Both the position numbers and the translations under genes were made by a program. This document shows positions 1-5,755 of a stretch of DNA of 6,424 bases, piece after piece. A model generated the notes under the pieces. That model did not search any database and had not been told where the DNA came from. It saw only the letters and a list, made by a program, of their open reading frames with translations. The DNA is from Anaerolineales bacterium (GTDB lineage: Bacteria > Chloroflexota > Anaerolineae > Anaerolineales > VGOW01), in assembly GCA_919901875.1 (NCBI GenBank), contig CAKKQG010000411.1, forward strand, positions 1 through 6,424. Direction: 5' to 3'. Each line of letters begins with the position of its first letter. Position 1 is the stretch's first letter.

Positions 1-706
1 GAGCGGCGTAGGCGCCCAACTCGTATTCAAACGGCGTGTCGTAGATCGGTTTGCCGGCGAGGGCGTGCATCTCGCACCACAGATATTTAAATGCCAGTTG
101 GGTCAGTCCTTCTTTTTCTAAACGGCGCATCGAGACAGGGATGCGGGTGCGCGTCAGCACGGCAAACTCACCGACCTCTGCCGCGCGCTGGGCGTAATCG
201 TGATCTTCTGCCATGCACAACGCTTCGTCAAAGCCGCCAATTTTAAAATGCACTTCGCGTTTGACGATGAGGCAGCAGCCCAGGGCGTGCGGCGCGAAGG
301 GTTGAACAACTTGCAAGTAAAGATTCGTCGCTTCGGCTAACACCGCATTCGTCGGATCGTCTTCGAGTGAAGCGATGAGGCACGTTGCCATATCGCAATC
401 TCTATCGTCAAATTCTTTTAATGCGCGTTCGATGAACGTCGGTCGAGGCAGCACATCGGCATCAAGGAAGAGGAAGATGTCGCCGTTGGCGGCAGCCGCA
501 CCGGCATTACGCCCCACGGCAGGCAAGCCGCCATCCACAACGGACGCGCCGTGCTCTCGCGCGATCTGGCGTGTGCAATCTTTTGATCCGGCATCGGCGA
601 CGATGATCTCATCCGCTTGGCATGTTTGATAGTGTAGTGCTTCAAGCAATTGCGGCAGCGTAGTTTCTTCGTTGAGCGCGGGGATGATGATGCTGAGGCG
701 AGTCAT
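1..706 (-). CDS. Family 2 glycosyltransferase (GT-A fold), C-terminus cut off by window edge
   Basis: About 235 codons are present and the frame is still open at base 1, so the C-terminus is missing. Residues 4-14 read LSIIIPALNEE, the nucleotide-sugar binding start of GT2 enzymes. They are followed by VADAGSKDCT (36-45), GRNAGA (65-70), the metal-binding DAD (82-84, within FLDADV), GGFDE (157-161) and AEDHDY (166-171), where the acidic residues would include the acceptor-activating base. An RRLEKEG segment lies near residue 194. These enzymes transfer a sugar from a nucleotide donor to a lipid, glycan or protein acceptor at the cytoplasmic membrane face; the acceptor here cannot be told. The ATG at 706 is chosen because the GT2 motif begins there and no ATG, GTG or TTG occurs in frame upstream before a stop at 817-815. 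No Shine-Dalgarno is visible: the ATG lies two bases after the T-tract of the preceding terminator. The family call is firm; the substrate is unknown. Confidence 0.9.
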   Translation of the reverse strand, partial: MTRLSIIIPALNEETTLPQLLEALHYQTCQADEIIVADAGSKDCTRQIAREHGASVVDGGLPAVGRNAGAAAANGDIFLFLDADVLPRPTFIERALKEFDDRDCDMATCLIASLEDDPTNAVLAEATNLYLQVVQPFAPHALGCCLIVKREVHFKIGGFDEALCMAEDHDYAQRAAEVGEFAVLTRTRIPVSMRRLEKEGLTQLAFKYLWCEMHALAGKPIYDTPFEYELGAYAA

Positions 707-708
707 AT

Positions 709-776
709 AAAAAAGACCCCGAAGGTTTTGCCCACTCCGCTTCGCTGCGGCGTGCTTCGCAAAACACTTCGGGGTC
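709..776 (-). terminator. Strong intrinsic terminator after the kinase gene
   Basis: On the minus strand an 18-nt arm (776-759, starting GACCCCGAAG) pairs with a 17-nt arm (731-715, ending CTTCGGGGTC), leaving one bulged T. The long loop holds a further small stem, CCGC/GCGG. Six T follow immediately (714-709). The order hairpin then T-tract works only for minus-strand transcription, so it should end transcripts of the kinase gene, whose stop is 50 bp upstream. There is no matching T-run on the plus-strand side, so it is not bidirectional. It ends two bases before the glycosyltransferase ATG. Confidence 0.88.
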
Positions 777-825
777 GGGTTGGGTTTGGAAGATGAGGGC
801 GTGGTCGGCGTTGATCAGCACCGAG

Positions 826-2328
826 CTACGGATTTTTTAATATGGCTGCCAGACTGAAAGGCAGCACGTCCACATCGGACTTGACCGATTGGAAAATGAT
901 CTGATCGCCGATATTGACGCGCGTCGAGAAAGTCAGCGTGATCGTCTCCTTCTGATTAGGCCCAATGGTGACAGAGTCTTTGGAGGGGTTGACGGGGAAT
1001 TGGAAACCGGCAGGTTGTCTTAGAACGGCGGAGCCAGCCGCGCCTCTGGGGTTGCGGTCAGAAATATGCACGACGTAGTTGAACAAGTTCTTATTCTCAA
1101 TGACAGCCGTGACAATATTTGTCCCTAAGAAAGCCTCCGCTTGTAACACGACGTTATTGTTCTCAGCCGTTCCCACAACTTTGGGAGTCGATTGGGTAGG
1201 AGTCGGCGGGGGGGTCGGCGTTGGGATAGTGGTAGTCGTCGGCGACAGAGTTTCCGTTGCCGATTTTGTTACCGAGACCAGAACGGGCGCACTCGTTGGA
1301 GTCGCCGTCCCTCGACCAAACAAAAAGAATGCGCCGACGAGCAACAACAAAAGCGCGATGCCGCCGCCAGCCGCACCCAACACCATCGGCGGCATCCCCA
1401 GCGGTCTCGATGTCGTATCTGATTTAACGTTCATCACCGATATGTGAGAGTCGGTGGGAGCCACAATTCGCGCCATTTCAGTTTCACCAATGGCTCTCTT
1501 CCATGCCGATAAAAATTCGGCGGGCGAGTTAAAGCGATCATCGGTCTCCTTCGCCATCGCTTTTAGAATCACATCGTCAATTTCGGATGTCAAGTTGGGG
1601 TTGATCGAAGACGGCACAGGCGGCATATTGGTGATGTGCATTTGCGCCAGTGTCCACTTGTTGTCGGCTTCAAACGGCGGGCGACCCACCGCCATCTCAT
1701 AGAGCATCACGCCCAACGAATAAATGTCGGAGCGACCATCTAACGGCAGACCTTTAAATTGTTCGGGACTCATGTAATCGGGAGTGCCCATCGCCGTTCC
1801 GGTTTGAGTCAGATGCACGCTGTCTTCCAACAATTTGGAAATGCCGAAATCGGAGAGTTGAATGTTGTCGTTTTGGTCTACGAGGACATTCGAGGGTTTA
1901 AGATCGCGATGAATGATCTTTTGTTTATGAGCGTAGTCGAGCGCCTCTGCCAACTGCGAGAAGAACCGATCTGTTTCAGCCAGCGTGAAGCGAGCGCGCT
2001 GTAATCGATCTTCGAGTGTGCCGCCTTCGTGATAGGGGATGACGAGATAGCGCAACCCTTCGTTATCGCCATAGTCGAAGAGGGCCAGGATGTGGATATG
2101 TTTAAGCGCGGCGAGGATGCGCGCTTCGCGTTTGAATCGTTCAATGAATTCTTTTTGTTGTTCGGGAGTGCTTCGTTCCAGTTTCTCTTTAGAAATGACC
2201 TTGAGGGCAACGACGCGCCCCAAGGAGTCATCTTCGGCTTTCCACACTTCGCCGAAGCCGCCTTCGCCGATCAACTTGATCGCCTTATAGCGGTTCCCCA
2301 GAACTTGTCCCTCTTTAATTTCGCTCAT
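826..2328 (-). CDS. Membrane-anchored bacterial Ser/Thr protein kinase (PknB-like, Hanks type)
   Basis: This 500-residue protein phosphorylates Ser/Thr of protein substrates. The N-terminal kinase domain (about 14-280) is complete: glycine loop GEGGFG (21-26), ATP-anchoring Lys43 in VALK, probable helix-C Glu68, catalytic loop HRDLKPSN (140-147), DFG (160-162), a Thr-rich activation loop (174-182, possible autophosphorylation), SPE (187-189), Asp201 in SDIYSLG and Arg265. All catalytic residues are present, so an active enzyme is expected. A juxtamembrane segment leads to one hydrophobic helix (about 316-337). A Thr/Pro-rich linker (about 341-382) and a tail of some 115 residues follow; the tail is probably beta-rich and lies outside the cell. 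It has no PASTA repeats, and I do not recognise its fold. The ATG at 2328 fits the domain start; a GGAG (2342-2339) lies 10 nt upstream. The gene stands alone between a MITE-like insertion and a terminator, so its partner is not evident. Confidence 0.95.
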   Translation of the reverse strand: MSEIKEGQVLGNRYKAIKLIGEGGFGEVWKAEDDSLGRVVALKVISKEKLERSTPEQQKEFIERFKREARILAALKHIHILALFDYGDNEGLRYLVIPYHEGGTLEDRLQRARFTLAETDRFFSQLAEALDYAHKQKIIHRDLKPSNVLVDQNDNIQLSDFGISKLLEDSVHLTQTGTAMGTPDYMSPEQFKGLPLDGRSDIYSLGVMLYEMAVGRPPFEADNKWTLAQMHITNMPPVPSSINPNLTSEIDDVILKAMAKETDDRFNSPAEFLSAWKRAIGETEMARIVAPTDSHISVMNVKSDTTSRPLGMPPMVLGAAGGGIALLLLLVGAFFLFGRGTATPTSAPVLVSVTKSATETLSPTTTTIPTPTPPPTPTQSTPKVVGTAENNNVVLQAEAFLGTNIVTAVIENKNLFNYVVHISDRNPRGAAGSAVLRQPAGFQFPVNPSKDSVTIGPNQKETITLTFSTRVNIGDQIIFQSVKSDVDVLPFSLAAILKNP

Positions 2329-2338
2329 GATGTCGTTT

Positions 2339-2342
2339 CTCC
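2339..2342 (-). promoter_or_regulatory. Probable Shine-Dalgarno (GGAG) of the kinase gene
   Basis: The minus strand reads CCGGAGAAACGACATC before the ATG at 2328. GGAG ends 10 nt before the start codon, slightly long but usable. The site lies outside the MITE-like insertion, whose target duplication begins 27 bp upstream of the start codon. I see no convincing -10/-35 pair in those 27 bp, so the kinase promoter is probably inside or beyond the insertion. Confidence 0.5.
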
Positions 2343-2354
2343 GGATAGTTTAAG

Positions 2355-2496
2355 CATGACTGGACTTACGCACCTTAATCACGAATGACTCGAATAAACG
2401 AATAACACGAATTTCTGTTTTGTTTTATTCGTCAAATTCGGAACATTCGAGTCATTCGTGATTAAAATTTCTGTGGACTGCGTAAGTCCAGCATGA
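2355..2496. mobile_element. MITE-like palindromic element with 5-bp target duplication
   Basis: The element spans 2360-2491 (132 bp) and is flanked by direct copies of CATGA (2355-2359 and 2492-2496). Its ends are perfect 13-bp inverted repeats, CTGGACTTACGCA at 2360-2372 and its complement at 2479-2491. Inside, a perfect 21-bp inverted repeat pairs 2375-2395 with 2445-2465, and an 8-bp pair (2398-2405 with 2425-2432) lies near the centre. CGAAT occurs four times in the left half and ATTCG four times in the right half, spaced 8-9 bp. The right arm carries extra sequence including AATTTCTGT (2466-2474), also found near the centre (2410-2418). There is no room for a transposase. Terminal repeats plus a target duplication indicate a non-autonomous transposed element; the mobilising family is not identified. 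Confidence 0.82.
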
Positions 2497-2551
2497 AATC
2501 AATTCACGCCTAAAGGCAGGGCTAGATTGTCGCACAAGATCGCTCATCACG

Positions 2552-3286
2552 CTATACAGAAATCGTGAAGAAAATCTCTTGCTGAAAAACAATACCAAAC
2601 TGCCGCGCCACTTCATCCTTAACACTTTGCAATGGCGGGGCATCGCCCATCAAATCTGCCATCGAGATCACCGCATGGTCGCGCAAACCGCAAGCAATAA
2701 TGTCATCGAAATATCTCATTTCTGGATTAACGTTTAGAGCAAAACCGTGTTGGCTAATACCGCGCGCATCTACCTTCACGCCGATTGCGGCGATCTTGGA
2801 TGGCGTGAGTTTTGCCGACGGCGGACAATGAGGACAGCGACTCGCCATATCGGGTTGAACCCACACGCCGGTGATCCCTTTCATCTGTCCGCTTACGATT
2901 CCAAAGTGAGCAACGGTGCGAATGATCATCTCCTCCAACTTGCGGATGTAACCGACGTAATCCGCTTGCGGCAGCCGCCCATCGGCAGTGGCGGCGTCAC
3001 CCAGTTTTAGAATCGGGTAGCCCACCAATTGACCGGGTCCATGATAGGTGATGTCGCCGCCGCGATCCACCCACTCCACCGTGATTCCGCGTCGCGTCCA
3101 TTCGTCTTCATTCAACAAAAGATTCTCGGCGTGACCGGAACGACCCAACGTATACGTGTGGGGATGTTCCAACAACAACAGCGTGTCGGGGATTTTATTT
3201 AACGCGCGCAGTGTGGCAAGTTCTTTTTGCAACTGCCACGCTTCGTTATAAGGCACAACGCCGAGGGAACGGACTTCGGTAAACAA
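2552..3286 (-). CDS. lipB: Octanoyl-[acyl-carrier-protein]:protein N-octanoyltransferase (LipB)
   Basis: LipB moves octanoyl groups from acyl carrier protein to lipoyl domains of 2-oxoacid dehydrogenases and GcvH, the first step of endogenous lipoate synthesis in the cytoplasm. With the TTG at 3286 as residue 1 the protein has 244 residues. Visible signatures are LLLEHPHTYTLGR (37-49), RGGDITYHGPGQLVGYP (75-91), TGVWV (139-143), the catalytic Lys164 in SKIAAIG, HGFALNVN (180-187) and the probable catalytic Cys199 in IIACGL. Between TGVWV and SKIAAIG there is an extra stretch of about 18 residues containing CPHCPP, which is not needed by the basic fold. The start is uncertain: no in-frame ATG exists, and a longer reading from TTG 3334 would add only translated heptamer repeats (a low-complexity CSLF-type tail). 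TTG 3286 gives MFTEVRSLGVVPY, which matches where LipB proteins normally begin. No good ribosome binding site is seen. No lipA lies next to it. Confidence 0.93.
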   Translation of the reverse strand: MFTEVRSLGVVPYNEAWQLQKELATLRALNKIPDTLLLLEHPHTYTLGRSGHAENLLLNEDEWTRRGITVEWVDRGGDITYHGPGQLVGYPILKLGDAATADGRLPQADYVGYIRKLEEMIIRTVAHFGIVSGQMKGITGVWVQPDMASRCPHCPPSAKLTPSKIAAIGVKVDARGISQHGFALNVNPEMRYFDDIIACGLRDHAVISMADLMGDAPPLQSVKDEVARQFGIVFQQEIFFTISV

Positions 3287-3339
3287 TGAACAATGAAGAA
3301 TGAACAATGAACAATACAAAAACCCAAATCCCAAAACCC
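3282..3339. repeat. Two adjoining heptamer tandem arrays at the lipB 5' end
   Basis: On the plus strand five units of AACAATG (3282-3316) run in strict 7-bp register; the third is AAGAATG and the fifth ends in A. After a 2-bp break, three units of AAAACCC follow (3319-3339), the middle one AAATCCC. The first array contains the likely TTG start of lipB (complement of 3284-3286). The region resembles the short tandemly repeated repetitive (STRR) heptamers known from cyanobacteria; the likeness is in design, not in unit sequence. Confidence 0.88.
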
Positions 3340-3452
3340 CAACATATTGCCATGCAGAATAATGGTTGGGATCAGAAAAATGTCAAACTGCGGATTAGAA
3401 AACCGCCCCTCTGCAACACGCTAGAATTGCGAAGAACCATTCCTGATAATGT
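3335..3452. other. Intergenic stretch between the PHP phosphatase gene and lipB
   Basis: This non-coding stretch of about 118 bp holds the tail of the AAAACCC array and a possible promoter for lipB (3359-3386). A short imperfect GCGG/CCGC stem (about 3391-3407) is not followed by a T-tract, so I do not call a terminator for the upstream gene. Nothing else is recognisable. Confidence 0.6.
3359..3386 (-). promoter_or_regulatory. Possible sigma-70-type promoter for lipB
   Basis: The minus strand carries a perfect -35 hexamer TTGACA (3386-3381), a 16-bp spacer and CATTAT (3364-3359), which matches four of six bases of the -10 consensus. Transcription would start near 3352, giving a leader of about 65 nt to the TTG at 3286, largely made of heptamer repeats. 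The prediction is by motif only. Confidence 0.4.
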
Positions 3453-4271
3453 TTAGTGACTGATCACTGGCAACTCTATTGGCACTAACTTCGCTTTCCG
3501 CTCTTCGAAATAGGTCAGATATTTTAACCCCGCCGCCTGTGCCGCGCCAAGAGCGTCTTCACAGCCCGCGCCGACATATTTCGGCTGGTGCGAGTCGGAG
3601 CCCAACGTGACACGCTCGCCGCCCATTTCGACATACCAACGCAAAGTGTTTTCGTTGGGCGTGAGTTGCCCCATCTTCGTGCGCAAACCTTTGGTATTGA
3701 TATCGAGGGCAATGCCACGCTCAACGCAATTTTTCAAAACGGGGCGAATGCACTCTTCGTAATCACGCGGATCGTAGCTGCCATACACTTGATGAGCAGT
3801 GCGGGCGATTACATCAAAGTGACTCAATATATCGAAGCCGCCAAGACGAGTCATGCGTTCCAGTTCTTCAAAGAACAAGGTGAACGCTTCTTTGGGTTGA
3901 CGCTTTTTAAAATAATTGGGATCGAAAATAGTTTCCTCGCCGACCCAATGCAGCGAGCCGAGCGTGTAATCAAACGGGTAACGCGCCAACATGGCTTGCC
4001 CTTCTTTTTGGAAGATGTGCGGCTCGCCCAATTCAATGCTGGCACGGATGATCAATCGTCCGTCGAACTCGGCCCGCACACGTTCCAGTTCAACTATCCA
4101 AGAGTCGATCTTAAGGTAATTGCGGCACTCTTCGTTATGGTGTAAATCGTAGTGATCGGTAAAACCAATTTCTCTCACTCCGTTCTCAATGGCGCCGTTA
4201 CACATCTGTTGCATTGAGAAGTCGCAATCGCAAGAGAAGTTGGAGTGGATGTGGTAATCGTGAGGAATCAT
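3453..4271 (-). CDS. PHP-domain phosphoesterase, histidinol-phosphatase (HisJ/HisK) type
   Basis: The 272 residues form one PHP domain, a metal-dependent (beta/alpha) barrel of the amidohydrolase-like class. Metal-binding motifs are in order: HIH (7-9) in DYHIHSNFSCD, TDH (38-40), Glu80 in ASIELG, His108 in GSLHWV, His151 in LSHFDVI, and SDSH (225-228) with Asp226 and His228. Length and motif order fit the HisJ/HisK family, which removes phosphate from L-histidinol phosphate in histidine synthesis (EC 3.1.3.15). No other his gene is nearby, so a different small phosphate ester is possible. The ATG at 4271 places HIH at the usual distance from the N-terminus. No clear Shine-Dalgarno precedes it; the 73-bp gap to cysS is mostly heptamer array, and read-through from cysS is plausible. 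The last codons and stop lie in a small palindrome (3455-3468). Fold certain; substrate likely but unproven. Confidence 0.88.
   Translation of the reverse strand: MIPHDYHIHSNFSCDCDFSMQQMCNGAIENGVREIGFTDHYDLHHNEECRNYLKIDSWIVELERVRAEFDGRLIIRASIELGEPHIFQKEGQAMLARYPFDYTLGSLHWVGEETIFDPNYFKKRQPKEAFTLFFEELERMTRLGGFDILSHFDVIARTAHQVYGSYDPRDYEECIRPVLKNCVERGIALDINTKGLRTKMGQLTPNENTLRWYVEMGGERVTLGSDSHQPKYVGAGCEDALGAAQAAGLKYLTYFEERKAKLVPIELPVISH
3455..3468. repeat. Short palindrome over the stop codon of the PHP gene
   Basis: AGTGACTGATCACT forms a 5-bp stem (3455-3459 with 3464-3468) with a 4-base loop. It encodes the final VISH residues and overlaps the first base of the TAA stop. On the minus strand it also reads as two related heptamers, CAGTGAT then CAGTCAC, so it could be a remnant of another heptamer array. 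There is no T-tract, so it is not an intrinsic terminator. Confidence 0.45.
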
Positions 4272-4283
4272 TCAGTAGAAATT

Positions 4284-4346
4284 AGAGGTCAGAGGTCAGA
4301 GGTCAGAAGTCGGAATCTAACTTCCAACTTCCAACCTCCAACGTCT
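4284..4346. repeat. Nine-unit heptamer array in inverted arrangement between cysS and the PHP gene
   Basis: Sixty-three bases divide exactly into nine 7-mers on the plus strand. AGAGGTC occurs three times (4284-4304), followed by AGAAGTC (4305-4311) and a transition unit GGAATCT (4312-4318). AACTTCC then occurs twice (4319-4332), followed by AACCTCC (4333-4339) and AACGTCT (4340-4346). The two halves are near-complements, so one heptamer of consensus TYRGARG is read on both strands towards the centre. The array begins at the cysS stop codon (4347-4345) and ends 12 bp before the PHP start codon, filling most of the spacer. Confidence 0.92.
4295..4342 (-). other. 21-bp RNA stem-loop formed by the heptamer array in the sense transcript
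   Basis: In minus-strand RNA the arm 4342-4322 pairs at every one of 21 positions with 4315-4295, around a 6-nt loop GUUAGA (4321-4316). Sixteen pairs are Watson-Crick and five are G-U wobble. In plus-strand RNA the same five positions would be A-C mismatches, so the full stem exists only in the transcript of the genes. It sits just after the cysS stop codon. No T-tract follows, so a role in 3'-end protection, processing or partial termination is inference only. Confidence 0.7.
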
Positions 4347-5754
4347 ATTTTCTGCTCCACGTTTGTCCTTCTTTAGTATCTTTCACAAGTATCCCGCGCG
4401 CGGCAAGTTGATCGCGCAAACGATCTGCCGCCGCAAAATCTTTCTGGTCGCGGGCGTTGGCGCGTTGATTGAGCAACGATTGCTCTTCGCTTGAGATAAG
4501 AGCAACGGGCGCGGCGGGCGGGTTGCCGAGGCGGAGTCCCAGCACCTCATCCCATTCGGTTAAGAGCATGGCTTTCGCGGCAGGTGATATTGCGTCCTTT
4601 GTTAATTCTGAGATCAGAGCCAGCACTTGTGGAAATCCCAGATCGTCATTGATCGCCGTCATAAATTTGTGGCGGTAGTTCTTCAACGCCGAGTTGGAAA
4701 TCTCCAGTGTGCTTGTGTCATTGTTCCACTCGGTGAAGTTGCGGCGCATTTTGTCGAGCGAACTCTGCGCGGCTTTGAGCGAGTCCCACGTAGCGTTCAT
4801 GTGTCCGTGATACGAAATGCCCAAGCACAGCAAACGAAAGGCGAGAGGCTCGACACCTTGCTCGCGCAAATCTTTGAGGCGCAGCACGTTGCCCACCGAG
4901 CGCGACATCTTGCGTCCTTCGGCCAGCAAGTGCGCACCGTGCATCCAATAACGCGCAAACGGTTGACCGGTGGCGCCTTCGCTTTGGGCGATCTCATTTT
5001 CGTGGTGCGGAAAAAGCAAATCCTCGCCGCCGGTGTGAAGATCAATTTGCGAACCGAGATAGTGCATCGCCATCGCCGAACATTCAATGTGCCAACCGGG
5101 GAAGCCGTCACCCCACTTCGACGACCATTTTTCTAAACGGTGTTCACCGGCGACCCGCCACAACAAAAAATCATTCGGGTCATCTTTCGTTGGGTCAATC
5201 TCCACGCGATGAATGCCCGCCTGCAAATCTTCTTGGGCGTGTTTGGAGAGTCGCCCGTAATTTTCAAAACGCGACACGTCGTAATACACCGCGCCACTTT
5301 TTTCGTAAGCGAGACCTTTGCGCTCCAAATTTTCGATCAACGCCAGCATTTGCGGAATGTGATCGGTGGCTTTGGGATATTGATGCGCGGATTTGATATT
5401 CATCTCCGCCAACGCCTCGAGGAAATCGGCGGTGTAAAAGGCGGCGATCTCCGCCGGAGTCTTTTTTTCGGCGGCGGCGGCGGCTAACACTTTATCTTCG
5501 CCCGGAGTGATCGTCAGCGAATCATCTTCCGCCATATGCCCGACGTCGGTGATGTTCATGATCTGCTCGACGGCATAATCGTTGTATTCCAACACGCGGC
5601 GGATCAAATCTGCCATCAGCCACGTCCGCAAGTTGCCGATGTGAACATAGCGATACACCGTGGGCCCGCAGACATACATCTTTACATAACCGGGCGCGAT
5701 TGACTCAAATTTTTCTTTGGAGCGAGTGAGGCTGTTGTAGAAATAAATATCCAT
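4345..5754 (-). CDS. cysS: Cysteinyl-tRNA synthetase
   Basis: This class I aminoacyl-tRNA synthetase joins cysteine to tRNA-Cys in the cytoplasm. At 469 residues it has the usual length. The Rossmann catalytic domain shows YVCGPTVY (27-34), HIGN (38-41, the HIGH motif), GWHIECSAMA (220-229), HTGGEDLLFPHHENEIAQSE (240-259) and KMSRS (282-286, a KMSKS variant). Cys29, Cys225, His250 and Glu254 are the four expected zinc ligands that select cysteine. The C-terminal helical and anticodon-binding region ends in the typical DTKEGQTWSRK, so the protein is intact. The ATG at 5754 gives the standard N-terminus. The stop codon of the upstream transporter gene is one base away (TAACATG), so coupled translation is expected, helped by GGTGG (5765-5761) six bases before the ATG. 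Nothing suggests a T-box leader, because no untranslated leader separates it from the preceding gene. The five-alanine run at 91-95 comes from a short GCC-type triplet repeat. Confidence 0.98.
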   Translation of the reverse strand: MDIYFYNSLTRSKEKFESIAPGYVKMYVCGPTVYRYVHIGNLRTWLMADLIRRVLEYNDYAVEQIMNITDVGHMAEDDSLTITPGEDKVLAAAAAEKKTPAEIAAFYTADFLEALAEMNIKSAHQYPKATDHIPQMLALIENLERKGLAYEKSGAVYYDVSRFENYGRLSKHAQEDLQAGIHRVEIDPTKDDPNDFLLWRVAGEHRLEKWSSKWGDGFPGWHIECSAMAMHYLGSQIDLHTGGEDLLFPHHENEIAQSEGATGQPFARYWMHGAHLLAEGRKMSRSVGNVLRLKDLREQGVEPLAFRLLCLGISYHGHMNATWDSLKAAQSSLDKMRRNFTEWNNDTSTLEISNSALKNYRHKFMTAINDDLGFPQVLALISELTKDAISPAAKAMLLTEWDEVLGLRLGNPPAAPVALISSEEQSLLNQRANARDQKDFAAADRLRDQLAARGILVKDTKEGQTWSRK

Positions 5755-5755
5755 G

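Noticed and set aside
418..645. Minus-strand open frame of 75 codons and plus-strand frame 375-629
   Set aside because: Both overlap the glycosyltransferase reading frame, which has clear motifs in order and stays open to the window edge.
1183..1225. Four G-runs on the plus strand including seven G in a row, a possible G-quadruplex
   Set aside because: Loops are long (8-11 nt) and the G-runs are the complement of Pro/Thr codons in the kinase linker, so codon composition explains them.
2381..2460. Evenly spaced CGAAT/ATTCG motifs as a possible CRISPR-like array
   Set aside because: The motifs are only 5 bp, the spacers 3-4 bp, and the two halves are inverted; a hairpin-type mobile element explains them.
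2510..2519. Palindrome GCCTAAAGGC region after lipB as a terminator
   Set aside because: At most a 3-4 bp stem and no T-run follows in the direction of lipB transcription.
3287..3334. N-terminal extension of LipB from TTG 3334, looking like a hydrophobic signal segment
   Set aside because: It is a translation of the heptamer repeats, and LipB is a cytoplasmic enzyme that normally starts just before the VRSLG-type strand.
3391..3407. GCGG/CCGC stem as a terminator for the PHP gene
   Set aside because: The stem is only four pairs with a 9-nt loop and has no T-tract after it on the minus strand.
3588..4145. Plus-strand open frame of 185 codons
   Set aside because: It lies wholly antisense to the well-supported PHP gene, has no recognisable motif and mirrors the codon pattern of the opposite strand.
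4627..5136. Plus-strand open frame of 169 codons
   Set aside because: It is antisense to the conserved core of cysS and shows no domain or ribosome binding site.
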